From assembly GCA_018806985.1 (NCBI GenBank), contig JADANN010000446.1, positions 1,108,312 to 1,172,311 of the forward strand: 64,000 bases of DNA. The letters run 5' to 3'. Below are positions 55,301 through 64,000 of this stretch, piece by piece. Each line of letters begins with the position of its first letter. Position 1 is the stretch's first letter. The DNA is from Angiostrongylus vasorum. Lineage: Eukaryota; Nematoda; Chromadorea; Rhabditida; Metastrongylidae. The notes below the pieces were generated by a model. The model saw nothing but the letters and a program-made list of their open reading frames with translations. It was not told the origin of the DNA and made no database searches. Both the position numbers and the translations under genes were made by a program.

Positions 55301-58300
55301 CTCATGTAGACGAATACTTCTAAACGTCAGCCGAATAAATATGTGGTAACAACCTCATGTTAGCTTATCAATGAAATAACCTATATTGATCAGTGTATGC
55401 TGTGTTATTTGCACATAAAGGTCGCATGTGGCGCAGTGGTCGGAGGCGCCCCTGCAACACACGTGAAATCAATCCCAGCGCCCATGGCCCATCAAGCCTT
55501 CCATCCCTCCAGGTTCCGAAAATTGGTACCAGACTTGTATGAAAGGATAGCAGCACTGTCTCGATATATCGCTAGGCCGCCGTGAGTCATTGAAAAGACC
55601 AGATATGCATTCAATCACCTCCAAACGATGTCTAATAAAGTCGGATGCACGGCGCATCATTTAGGGATTGATCAACTCCGAAAGCCTTTAGCGTCATTAT
55701 TCATTGTTAGAAGTGGTTTCTCTACAAACTTCGGTGTACAAGTGCATGTATTCTATAAATATGCAGATTACTTCTTCGCAAAACGTTTGAAATGTTGTTA
55801 TTTCACCTGAAATTAGCACAGTTTCCCTATTTTCAGGAGTTTGCTGCCTCAAACTGCCGGTCTTTACAGTGCTGCACCCATCGATAAAGTGGGATCTACA
55901 ATATCTATTAATTCGAAATCTAAAGTTGTTGAGTTCACGCCTCAATTCATGCATCGATTCCATTGGATATCACAGGTGACCAAGTATACGATAAAGCGTT
56001 CGGTACTGATCTATCCTTTCAGCGATTCACCGGACTAGACTGGGAACACCTCACTCTTTCTAATCCGCGTGGGAAAACTTTAACGCGGCTGTGCCAGAGC
56101 TCGAGGGACAATCGTATCGACCACCATTCAACGACATTCACAAAGAAGAAATTCCTCAAAAGGCCGCCGAACCCACACGCAAGAACTCGTGAAACTTTGG
56201 GATGGTAGCCTGAGAGAAAACGAGTCTACTGCAAGAAGTACTGGAACCCACGCAATAGATGAGAAGGCTGGTCATGTTAGATAAATAAAAGTATTTGTGA
56301 ATCAAAGAATTTGGTCGGGCAGCATTAAATCCTCCAATCGTCTCAGCTGCCCATAAGAACTACCAGTCGTCTGTGTTCGCTCGCGAGGAGCAGTATGCGC
56401 CAGACAATTGGTGTTATACCTCATGCCTTACCTGTTTCATTGGGAGGGTACAAATTGGTATTAGTCCGGTAGGTTTCACAGTGTTACAACGTGCTGATGA
56501 GCAGTTTGCTGAGCTACCCACTTGAACAGACACATCTTCCTTGTACTTCCGAATCGCAATTTTGGCGTCTTTTGCCCCATACATACTTCGTGGGAATCAT
56601 AAATTATCCCATGAAATATGCGTAAATATGGTGCGTCTCTATGGGACGCATGAGCCGATGTGGCACAAGTGCAACAACGGAGACTCCATCCACTTAACAG
56701 TCACGCCACAAATCCCTATAAGAACCAAACGATGTGATATTATTAAGCTTTCCATCTTGAAGCAAATTCTCTGCTAAAACAAAATTTTATTAATTGTGGT
56801 AAAAAAGGCGTTAAAATCCTTCTGGTTTTCCGGAGCCCATGCCCCAAAATTTTTTCCACCTCATTGCTTGAAAGCTCCTCATATATTCATTACGAAAGTA
56901 GATAAATAGTAGAGATCTCGTGCAGTAGAACGGGATGATTTTCCTCAAGGAACTTACCTCAGGAATTGATCAACGCTGAATGCTTAAGTCTTTGTCCTTT
57001 TATTAACAAAGTCTATCACCAAGAACACAGCGACATATCCTTGAGGCTCTAATTATACCAAATCATCTCCTCTATATTCAGGAGATGGGCTGCCTGGGTA
57101 CTATTTTCTGTTGTCCATTACATTTTCCAGAACATGAATGCGTCGTTTTCTTGTTCAGCAATCGCGAGGTTGTTAAACAGCATACAGTTACTTCCATAGA
57201 AAAACACAATACAATACCACAGTAGCTGACGTTTCGGCAGTATCGCCTTCTTCAGAGCTTGGAAAGGGTATACTCGTATACAATTTACTACGCCAAACGC
57301 CTTAATAACACCTACAAAAAGACGAAAAACTCTATGGTAATTACATGATCAACAGCTTCTCGAAAAAAACTCACCGCTTTTTTACGTAACTTCCAATGAG
57401 GAAGATTAGAACAGCTGATTGTAGTCGCGTATGGCTGATGACTGCACCATCCCACATCGGGGATTGATGCTGACGTGCGGGGTCGGGTCGCGTGTGGCCT
57501 CTGGGCATTCATCCCGGCTATTCATTGTAGGGTTTTTGGCATTTATTCAAAAAGCCTCAAGAAGCTTTCGCGTTGGTGTTTTAGTCTGCTGTGCAAGGAT
57601 ATTGACTTTTACTTCAAAATCGTCCCCGCTATGCTTTTGTATCCTATGCGTGCCTAGTGGGGTACTTTGTCTTAGCTTTCGTTTGCCATCTAGGTGTTCT
57701 TTTATACGGATGCACAAAGGCCTGCCCGTTTCGCCAATGTATTCATCTCCGCAATTATTACAAGAGATCAGGTATATCGTATCTGAACTCATGCAATCAC
57801 CGTCCCTGCCGTAAAGGCAAATTACGCAATCTGTGTCTCACATAGACGGTCATACAGACGGTTACGAACTAACTGACGACGTAGAGTAGCCGGTGGTATT
57901 TCAACTATCGCTACCGATTCCTCTAGACCTGCCCTTCTCAAGCATCGTTTAATAGCTATTTAATAGCTACGCTTACTTCATCGCTAATAATGGGCAACAT
58001 AAATGGGACTTTCTTTTGGCCAACTGTTTCGCTTGGGGGCGTCGCTCTCCTTCTAAACTTATCTCGTGGGGTTACTATTTCGTAGCCATTGGAGATGGCT
58101 ATTTGCCGAGCCAAGTCGCGCGATTCTTCCTTTAGCTCCTTGGTTGTGCACACAGAGGTGGCTTTTCGAAACATGCTTTTCACAACTGCCTTCTTTGCAC
58201 GTGAAGGGTGGGAAGAAAGCGAATGAGCCAAAATGTTTTTGTTACTTCGTTTTCGTCACCACTTTGACATATAACAGTTATTTGATAAGTTAATTTGAAC

Positions 58301-59365
58301 GTTTAGAAACAGGAGCCAGTCGTCTTTCGGTCTCTCCCGGTTGAAACTGATGCACTCTGACTGCTCGTTCAATAATTCAAAGCATTTGTCCATCTCTTCC
58401 TGCGTAGAGAAGATGACAAAACAATCATCTACATATCTGCAGTAGAGTAGTGGCCGGAGATCGAGAACAGGGGCTTCTATCCTAGACATAAACACAATGG
58501 CAAGGCTTGGTGCCAGTCGCTGTCCCATAGCCAACCCGCTTATTTGCGCGAAATATTTCCCAGACCGTCTGAAAATCGAGCTGCTTAGGCACTCCTTTAA
58601 GAGATCCATTAGCTGCTGGATGGACAAGCCATGCATATTTATTCTTCCTTCATGTTCAACAAGAACTTCGAAGATGGCTTGCATTGTGGAGTCATTCGAT
58701 GCGTTGGTGTGGTGCAGTAACGTCGAAGGACTCCATCACGTACGCGTTATTAGGAGACGCGTTACGTAGACGTTCAAGGAACATTTGGGTGTTTGTGAGG
58801 TGAGCTGGAATATGGTTAAGCAAAGCGCGAAAACTTCTTGAGGCTTTTTTGGATAAATGCCAAAAACCCTACAATGAATAGCAGGGATGAATGCCCAGAG
58901 GTCATACGCGACCTGACCCCGTATGTTCGCATCAATTTCTGATGTGGGATGGTGCAGTCATCAACCATATGCGACTATAATCAGCTGCTCTAATCTTCCT
59001 CATTGAAAGTCACGTAGAAGGCGGTGAGTTTTTCGAGAAGCTGTTGATCATGTAATTACCATAGAGTTTTTCGTCTTTTTCTAAGTGTTATTGAAGCGGT
59101 TGGCCTAGTAAATTGTACATCAGTATACCCTTCCAGGCGCTGAAGAAGGCGATGCTGCCGAAACGTCAGCTACTGTTGTATTGTATTGTGTTTTTCTATG
59201 GAAGTAAATGTATACTGTTTAACAACCTCGCGATTGCTGAACAAGAAAACGATGCATTCATATTCCAATGCCGAGATGTCATTCTTCTTCGGATTCGTAC
59301 TCTTCTGTTTGTTCTATTTTCTTGTTTATCCTAATATTCACTCACAGGTATATATTTTGACGTAA
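49392..59365 (+). CDS. Cys-loop ligand-gated ion channel subunit
   Basis: Pentameric receptor-channel subunit of the nematode LGC/GABA/glycine-like superfamily, a plasma-membrane protein. Likely exons: 49392-49440 (signal peptide), 49803-49963 and 50127-50224 (weak, phases unresolved), 50327-50381, 51192-51256, 51400-51480, 52110-52231, 52443-52501, 52581-52640, 53091-53228, 54325-54465, 54543-54643, 54755-54837, 55837-55975, 59276-59365. Landmarks: [11 protein letters not shown] and [12 protein letters not shown] (ligand-binding domain), [19 protein letters not shown], a Cys-loop with exactly 13 residues between cysteines ([13 protein letters not shown]), [10 protein letters not shown]1 ending [12 protein letters not shown], an M2 region, [14 protein letters not shown] (M2-M3 linker), M3, a short cytoplasmic loop and M4 ([17 protein letters not shown]). 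Phases agree from 50327 to 53228. Single-base homopolymer excesses occur at 49417-49424, 54458-54462, 54573-54578 and 54754-54756. The PLE at 57132-59275 lies directly before the last exon. The ligand cannot be predicted. Confidence 0.87.
50520..51035. repeat. SINE B copies, opposed, in an ion-channel intron
   Basis: 50525-50790 minus and 50880-51035 plus (end GGCAGTAACTAAAAACTG). A short direct duplication near 50815-50885 (TTTTTTTAATGGC) separates them. Lies between exons 50327-50381 and 51192-51256. Confidence 0.72.
52695..53050 (+). repeat. SINE C in an ion-channel intron
   Basis: TAGTTTGATTCCGCTCCG, CCAACAAAGCCTCC core, GGGAACGCTCCAACCCGGC, CATTCAAGATGAAATGAAAA, GAGGGAACGAATTGAATG, A-rich end. 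Ends about 40 bp before the 53091 acceptor. Confidence 0.82.
53490..53890. mobile_element. Long foldback element with opposed hammerhead-like motifs
   Basis: Left arm 53495-53690 and right arm 53700-53885 are inverted copies (GATATGGCGTCTTCGTCTTC against GATGAAGACGCCATATC, GACGATCCGACTCG against its complement). Hammerhead-like motifs lie at 53545-53580 (minus) and 53809-53843 (plus), each near an arm end. Lies in the ion-channel intron between 53228 and 54325. Open frames inside are artefacts of the GA-rich arms. Confidence 0.7.
53809..53843 (+). ncRNA. Hammerhead-ribozyme-like motif, one core change
   Basis: CTGGTGA (53812-53818) carries A to G at the core position otherwise always A, so probably inactive. 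Stem II GACG/TGTC, GAAACGTT, stem I GCT/AGC. Confidence 0.45.
55140..55380 (+). mobile_element. Single-arm retrozyme-like element, decayed motif
   Basis: Same block order as 37800-38045 (ATCAACAATCAGGATCCTGT, CTCATTCGAGCGTCGCTCC, TCGGTGCGACGACGAAGAC), ending AAACGTCAGCCGAATAAAT and CCTCATGTTAGCTTATCAATG. The CTGANGA box is lost. Lies in the ion-channel intron 54838-55836. Confidence 0.55.
55420..55695 (+). repeat. SINE A in an ion-channel intron
   Basis: Head GCATGTGGCGCAGTGGTCGG, core CCATCCCTCCAGGTTCCG, end ATCAACTCCGAAAGCC. Lies in the intron between 54837 and 55837. Confidence 0.85.
56035..56290 (+). repeat. SINE C 3' part, diverged
   Basis: GACTGGGAACACCTCACTC, ATCGACCACCATTCAACGACA and GAACCCACGCAATAGATGAGA. 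The head and core are missing or unrecognisable. Confidence 0.6.
57224..57259 (-). ncRNA. Hammerhead-ribozyme-like motif in the PLE left end
   Basis: On the minus strand: stem I AGCT/AGCT (4 pairs), CTGAAGA, stem II GGC/GCC, GAAACGTC with GUC as putative cleavage triplet. This copy belongs to a PLE that still shows RT and endonuclease, which ties the motif to that family. Confidence 0.6.
57547..57792 (-). CDS. GIY-YIG endonuclease domain of the PLE
   Basis: An 81-residue open frame with the GIY-YIG nuclease signature: [20 protein letters not shown], where IYLI and YIG are the paired motifs, followed by [11 protein letters not shown] with the conserved arginine helix. The CxxC before EYIGETGR is typical of Penelope-like endonucleases. 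In the family this domain nicks target DNA to prime reverse transcription. The C-terminal part reads [14 protein letters not shown]. The domain looks intact here, while the RT in front of it is broken. Confidence 0.85.
   Translation of the reverse strand: MSSDTIYLISCNNCGDEYIGETGRPLCIRIKEHLDGKRKLRQSTPLGTHRIQKHSGDDFEVKVNILAQQTKTPTRKLLEAF
58256..58800 (-). pseudogene. Penelope-like reverse transcriptase fragment
   Basis: RT fingers/palm region. The 58684-58256 frame shows [19 protein letters not shown], then the catalytic box [13 protein letters not shown] (YVDD), then [19 protein letters not shown], an order typical of Penelope-like RT. Upstream (58800-58690) [15 protein letters not shown] is in another frame because of a 2-bp deletion. 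A further shift near 58255 (TCAAAGTGG) separates it from the RT C-terminal part at 58231-57956, which contains [18 protein letters not shown] and [13 protein letters not shown]. It is the RT of the element described at 57132-59275. Confidence 0.85.
59137..59170 (+). ncRNA. Hammerhead-ribozyme-like motif in the PLE right end
   Basis: CTGAAGA 59140-59146, stem II GGC/GCC, GAAACGTC then AGC. Stem I has a mismatch next to the core, with pairing GCG/GCT-type and an outer CAGTA/TACTG helix. Confidence 0.5.
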
Positions 59366-59544
59366 TTATACCATATTTTGTATACAAAATTGTATTACGA
59401 CTATGTTTCTGAGGAATCTGTACGCTTGATGCATACGTAAGTATAAGACGATGGCTGCATGTAAGAGGCAAGAAAACTATTCACTTTTTGGTAGGATGCC
59501 CATAAAACGGATATAAGCCATATTTAGCACAGTAGAAATGATGT

Positions 59545-59905
59545 CCATCATCACGAGCATGGTGCTAGTTTGATTCCGCTCCGGACCAACAAAGCCTCTC
59601 ATCCCTCCGGGGTGGAGGTGGCGAAATTGGTACCGGACTTCTCTGTGGAAAAAACCGCTCTCTGCAGTCCACTTGGGAACGCTCCAACCCGGTTATCTCA
59701 GAACCCAAGGGAGAATTGTTCGACCAGCATTCTACGACGTTCAAGATGAAATGAAAATCCTCAAGCATGAACCGAAGCCACACTTAAAAAACCCTAGAAG
59801 ACCTTCGTGGACGATGGATGTGAGGAAACGAAATCGAATTAGAAGTGCTGGGATCCGCACAATAGACGTGAAGACGGATCAGATAGAACAGAATATTAAT
59901 AAAAA
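59545..59905 (+). repeat. SINE C
   Basis: Closely matches 52695-53050: CACGAGCATGGTGCTAGTTT, CATCCCTCCGGGGTGG, GGGAACGCTCCAACCCGG, GGACGATGGATGTGAGG, ending AGAATATTAATAAAAAAC. Confidence 0.82.
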
Positions 59906-60764
59906 ACTAAGCTAGATTTACAACGTTTATGGATACCAGTACTGGTTTCCATGGGCTATGGGCTAGAATTTACAAAACCTTTTCTGAACACTATGGAATT
60001 CCCAATCAAAAATTCTTTTCTCCCCCTGTCGCGGTTACTTCTCGTGTGTGGAGTTAATGCTCACTTTGCTAAGCGCTAAATTTGTCTGCTATTTTCTCTA
60101 AAATTAGCTATACAACCACTGCAAAACAACTGTTTCGTTAGAGTAGGTTTAGCACTTATACTTAATCATTATTCGTTCACCAGCTATTAATTTCAAACAG
60201 GCGACAAAGTGCTTTGCTTGATTTTTACTGTTTAGTTGATTGATGAAGATTGCAATCGAACTGCTGCCGAATGGTTCGCGCACATTCAGTAGCTACTACG
60301 AGTTGCATTCGCCATTTATACGTATTTGATATCTATTTTATGAAATCATATTTTCATGTTAATAAAATTTTTTCACTTAACTTTTATTAGATGGAAACCC
60401 CAAGAAAAGAATAATAAGTGAACATTCTTTAATTTCGCTGGTTCTTCGGTGCCGGATGAAAATACACTCATCTCTGGCGACGTAGCACTAGTGAGGTTAG
60501 CTAGAAAATCCAAAAAAAGAAAGCCGTGAAATATCGTTGGGATAGCCGAAGCCAAGAAGAACCGCCTATTTCAGAAGTGTAGGAATTGCTCGTAGGAAAG
60601 CGCGATGAAATCATGTCCAGTGGAATTTTTGCACGTTCAATCACAGCTGGATGATGAATGCCCATTTGTTGGAATAATGTGGGGACCGGATAGTTAGGCT
60701 ATGACATTAAACTATGACCAAATTGGAGCATTCCAAATAAACCTGCAGGAGTTCTGCAGAAATG

Positions 60765-61690
60765 ATTATACCTTCTACAAGGCGATATCTAATCACGACA
60801 GGCAATCGCAGCCCTTGTGGATCAGAGGGAGATTTACCACCATGCGACTTTGATACCAAGACGGTGGCGGATTCTGGTACTGGTTTACCCTTAGCTAGGC
60901 TTCCTGATGGAGCTGGATCCCTTCTCAGCTTGGGGGACCCTGCTGGGGGACGAATCCCCCCGCTGTACATCGCAGTCCGACACCCAGGAACACCTCCCAG
61001 TCATGATGAGGTGGTAAACCGTTGGGATGTTTGTGCGAATAGCTATGAAATAATTTGGGAGGGTACCAGTAAACCCTTTTCATGTGAGTAGCGCAGCAGA
61101 GCTCCTCAAGAGATTTTTTAAGGGACAGCAAAAGAATTACACATTTGAACTATCCTCTATTTCTAGTGCTTTTGGCTTCTCAGATCCTTCCATACCATAC
61201 GTTTACTATTAGCTGAACTTTGGCGTGAAAACTTCGAACTCTGTTGATCAACTAGACCAACTACAGACAATGACTGCTTGGAATTCAACACATTCTCAAC
61301 GATCTGACGCGTAGGAATGACCTACATCCGATAGCAGAGCGAAGTCCAAAAAAGTCATTGAAGGTGGGTCATCAAAGTATTTATGATGGAGATTCATTAA
61401 AGTCTCTATACTTTATTAGTAGAGATACACTAATAGCCACACATGCAAACACTGTTGCTGCTTACAACCAATCGCTTGACCTCATATTGACGGCTAAAAA
61501 AACTTGACACTTGGCACTTGAATGGCCCGTCCTCACTGGTTGTGCGAACCCCAACATAATCTCCATTTTTTCGAAGAGTTGCTGGTTAAACCATTGTGCC
61601 AACCAGCCGTTCTCTAGAATCCCGAGGTCAGCCTGGATAAAGTCTGCCCCAGGTCTTTACCACCACATGCAGTCGCAGCCCTTCGACTAG
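60765..61690 (+). repeat. Family D repeat in two pieces
   Basis: 60765-61030 carries the second half (CAATCGCAGCCCTTGTGG ... GGTGGTAAACCGTTGGGATG). 61525-61690 carries the first half (CCGTCCTCACTGGTTGTGCG ... CCAGGTCTTTACCACCACATG). The halves are in swapped order, in tandem or rearranged. 61100-61520 between them shows nothing recognisable. Confidence 0.6.
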
Positions 61691-62099
61691 AAACTATTTT
61701 TTTGAAAGTGGTTAGTATAAGACGAAAAATTTAATAGCATATGGCACCAAGATTTATGTGCTTTCTTTTCCATATGTCTCTTTTTGACCAGCATGAGTCT
61801 TAGAATTACAAGTCTAAACAACAAAATCGTATACAGTTTGTTAAAGAGAGCAGATGAGTCACCGGAGATAGCGAAAAGAAAGCGTGAAACATAGTTTCGA
61901 ATTGGAGAACGAATTTTCTCACGCAAGAAATTTACGATTAATATATTTCAGCACATTATATAACAACATACTAATTTTGGCCCAGTGGGGACAGCGACTG
62001 CAGCACAAATTTTGGAACGCTCCAATGCAGGGCGTTGGGTTGGAAGCATCTGTCGTCAAAACAGAAGAAATTCCAACTACTAACAGTGATACAATGTGA

Positions 62100-62665
62100 T
62101 TCCTAGTACAGCCTCTGTTTAATTGGGTTAATTGCCGATTTCCGCTCCACAGATCTTTCCCGTTGGCGGATGATTGCTAATGGTACCGCTTTTTTTCACC
62201 TGTCTTCCATCGAGGAAGAACAACCGCTCAGAGTCAGAGTCAGCTACTCTGAGCGGCTGCTCTTCCTCGGTGGAAGACAGGTGAAAAAAAATGGCTCTGA
62301 AGAAGGCGATTCTGCCGAAACAACAGATACAATTGTATTGTATGTGTGTTATTGTATGGAAGTAAACGTATGCTGTTTAACAACCTCGTGATTGCTGAAA
62401 GAGAAAACGACGAATTCACAATCCAATGCCGAGGTTGAAAGAAAGTCGATCTTGGGAACTAATGGTACCGTTAGAATAGAAATCTGGCTAGAAGAAAGGC
62501 AAGGTCCTGTCGTGCTTAGCACGTGAGCTACCGGAAAAGGTAATCGCGGCTTTATCTGGCCTGAGATGCCGAGTTTTGCAAATATCTCAGCAACATTGCG
62601 GTTGTATTTCACATAATACCCTATCGTGAAAAATGGTGAACGGTAGATAAGAAGTTATTCGTAAT
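62100..62665 (+). repeat. SINE B interrupted by a PLE end
   Basis: 5' part 62102-62188 (CAGCCTCTGTTTAATTGGG ... GATTGCTAATGGTACCG); 3' part 62471-62665 (GAGTTTTGCAAATATCTCAGC and end GGTAGATAAGAAGTT). The intervening 62189-62458 is described separately. Confidence 0.75.
62189..62458 (+). mobile_element. Short PLE end with palindrome, inserted into SINE B
   Basis: A 12-bp target-site duplication (CTAATGGTACCG at 62177-62188 and 62459-62470) flanks the insert. The insert has a near-perfect hairpin (62189-62290, arms built on TTTTTTTCACCTGTCTTCC), then a hammerhead-like motif (62293-62325) and the PLE end (62340-62445). The sequence outside the duplication on both sides is SINE B. Confidence 0.8.
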
Positions 62666-64000
62666 ATAATGTGAGATAAAGTACAGAATTGAAGGAAACG
62701 CAAATAACGCGAGTTGCCTTGATTTTTGTCGGTAACCAGCTTCTCAATCATCTCACCGTTTTCGTTTCGACGTGTAACTCAATAAAATAACTGAAAAGTT
62801 GGGTGTAGCTTTATAGGAGAAACAGCTCGCAGGATAATTTACAAAAAGCTATGACATATTCCTGTGCTTTTGGCTTGACGGAATAATCGTCGGAAGATCC
62901 CGAAGTCCCTACAATAATAGAGCTCGGCTCTACGTTGGAAAATCATCGGCGCCATCCACTTTGAGTTCAGACATTTGCTGCTGGTGATCACGATCTAATG
63001 AACCACATAAAAAACTGTTCCTTTTTTCTCCATTGTACTGCACAGCAACAACCAAGGGTAAACAATGTTTCCATTGCAGACTAATTCCATTGAGGAGACC
63101 TACCATATTTCTTTTCCGTTCATAAAGTCAATGGTTTTAAAGACGCGATTGTCATATGAAGAAGGCCTACATGGTCAACATATAGAGAATTACTCTATCA
63201 GATAGAGGATTCTCCATCTACCTAACGAACACATTCTATAAGTCAATAGAGACTGCATTTGCCACAACTTCCGCGTGCGTGCCCTGCACCCACATCTCAT
63301 TCTAGCCATCGGGCACGCCACTAGACACAGCATCTCGTAGCCATCAGTCACATCACCAGGCATGCTACCGGGCACGCCTCATTGCATGGAGAATAGACCC
63401 CGCGGCCATTGCCTTGACCCTGTGACCAACGCCACTCGCTTGGATGCAGCCACGCCCCTTAGCATCGTCATTTGGCTTCTGACGACGCCTTGGAGATCGC
63501 CGTTGCCATTCCATTATCATTTCCCTTCCGTTTAATCTTCCTCTACAAATTCATTTGCTTAGGTTGTAGTGACATGAACTAAAATCCTTATCTCTTCCAT
63601 CACTAATATATTAATGTTACCGTCGATCCTCATGTAGTTACTTTGTGCTGTTAACTTAACTGTTTTGTTAAATACTTTCACTGCTTACAGGTACTTCAAT
63701 AAGCAATTCTTCACTCTTATTCACCCCTTATTCACTATATACGCGAACGCTTTTCACATTCTTGCGCTGTGAGCACTTAAATCGTAACGCTGTTGTAACC
63801 ATAGCAATATTTCTAAACAATCAGTATGTGCTAATTACTCATATCCTCATAAATATGTTGCATAACGCTCTGCACTATTGTTAGTGCATTTTATTACTTT
63901 AAAAAACCCGCTGAACCACCTCACTTAATTTGTTGTACATACATTACAAATCTGTTTGCATTGTTGTGCAAATAGTACGAGTATACGTATAAAGGTTTAA
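62666..64000. other. Right-end region, mostly unassigned
   Basis: Apart from the GC-rich block at 63225-63500 no gene or family repeat is recognised. Confidence 0.4.
63225..63500. repeat. GC-rich degenerate CACGCC/GCCATC block
   Basis: Recurrent GCCATCGGGCACGCCAC, GCTACCGGGCACGCCTC, GCCATTGCCTTGACC and CAACGCCACTCGC. It is noticeably more C-rich than its surroundings and looks like a decayed minisatellite; no coding function seen. Confidence 0.45.

Larger units (their letters stand above)
57132..59275 (-). mobile_element. Penelope-like retroelement with inverted ends, nearly complete
   Basis: Retroelement of about 2.1 kb. Coding strand is minus: RT block 58800-57956, then GIY-YIG endonuclease 57792-57547. 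The two ends (about 57132-57573 and 58822-59275) are inverted copies of about 445 bp. This matches the known tendency of Penelope-like elements to carry an inverted terminal (pLTR) copy. Each end holds a hammerhead-like motif (57224-57259 minus, 59137-59170 plus). The inverted copy even repeats the C-terminal endonuclease codons. The RT is 5'-truncated and frameshifted, so the copy is probably inactive. It lies immediately upstream of the last exon of the ion-channel gene. Confidence 0.85.

Overview
This is nuclear DNA from a nematode, most likely a strongylid (hookworm-like) worm. It holds an intact-looking cuticle collagen gene with nematode-type cysteine clusters. Its genes have many small exons, TTTTCAG-like splice acceptors and long introns packed with retroelements. 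The species assignment is inference. No bacterial, organellar or viral block is seen.

Three multi-exon genes can be reconstructed, all on the + strand: a cuticle collagen (17115-21888, 6 exons), a divergent actin (22793-29035, 6 exons) and a Cys-loop ligand-gated ion channel subunit (about 49392-59365, at least 13 exons). Long open reading frames do not show them. They appear when exons are joined by splice phase and compared with the known architecture of each family. All three need single-base corrections, and every correction removes one base from a homopolymer run. This points to base-calling or assembly errors more than to gene death.

Most of the rest is repeat. Penelope-like elements (PLEs) with a reverse transcriptase and a GIY-YIG endonuclease occur as one nearly complete copy with inverted ends (57132-59275), one truncated copy (31850-33247), one RT fragment (35570-36410) and several decayed endonuclease fragments. 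At least a dozen places carry a small motif with a hammerhead-ribozyme-like core (CTGANGA, stem II, GAAACGT, stem I). It sits in PLE terminal repeats and in short foldback elements without coding capacity, and its stems co-vary between copies. Three families of tRNA-derived SINEs are also present. Family A (about 280 bp) and family C (about 330 bp) share a central core. Family B (about 200 bp) often integrates as an inverted dimer flanked by 11-17 bp target-site duplications. A fourth repeat (family D) is unclassified.

Layout: 1-17 kb repeats and unassigned sequence; 17-22 kb collagen; 22.8-29 kb actin-like gene with SINE-filled introns; 29-49 kb repeat-rich intergenic DNA with two PLE copies, a degenerate minisatellite and many SINE B inverted dimers; 49.4-59.4 kb ion-channel gene, with the near-complete PLE lodged at its last exon; 59.4-64 kb SINE C, family D, a PLE end inserted in a SINE B, and unassigned sequence. 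The three genes have no evident shared pathway.
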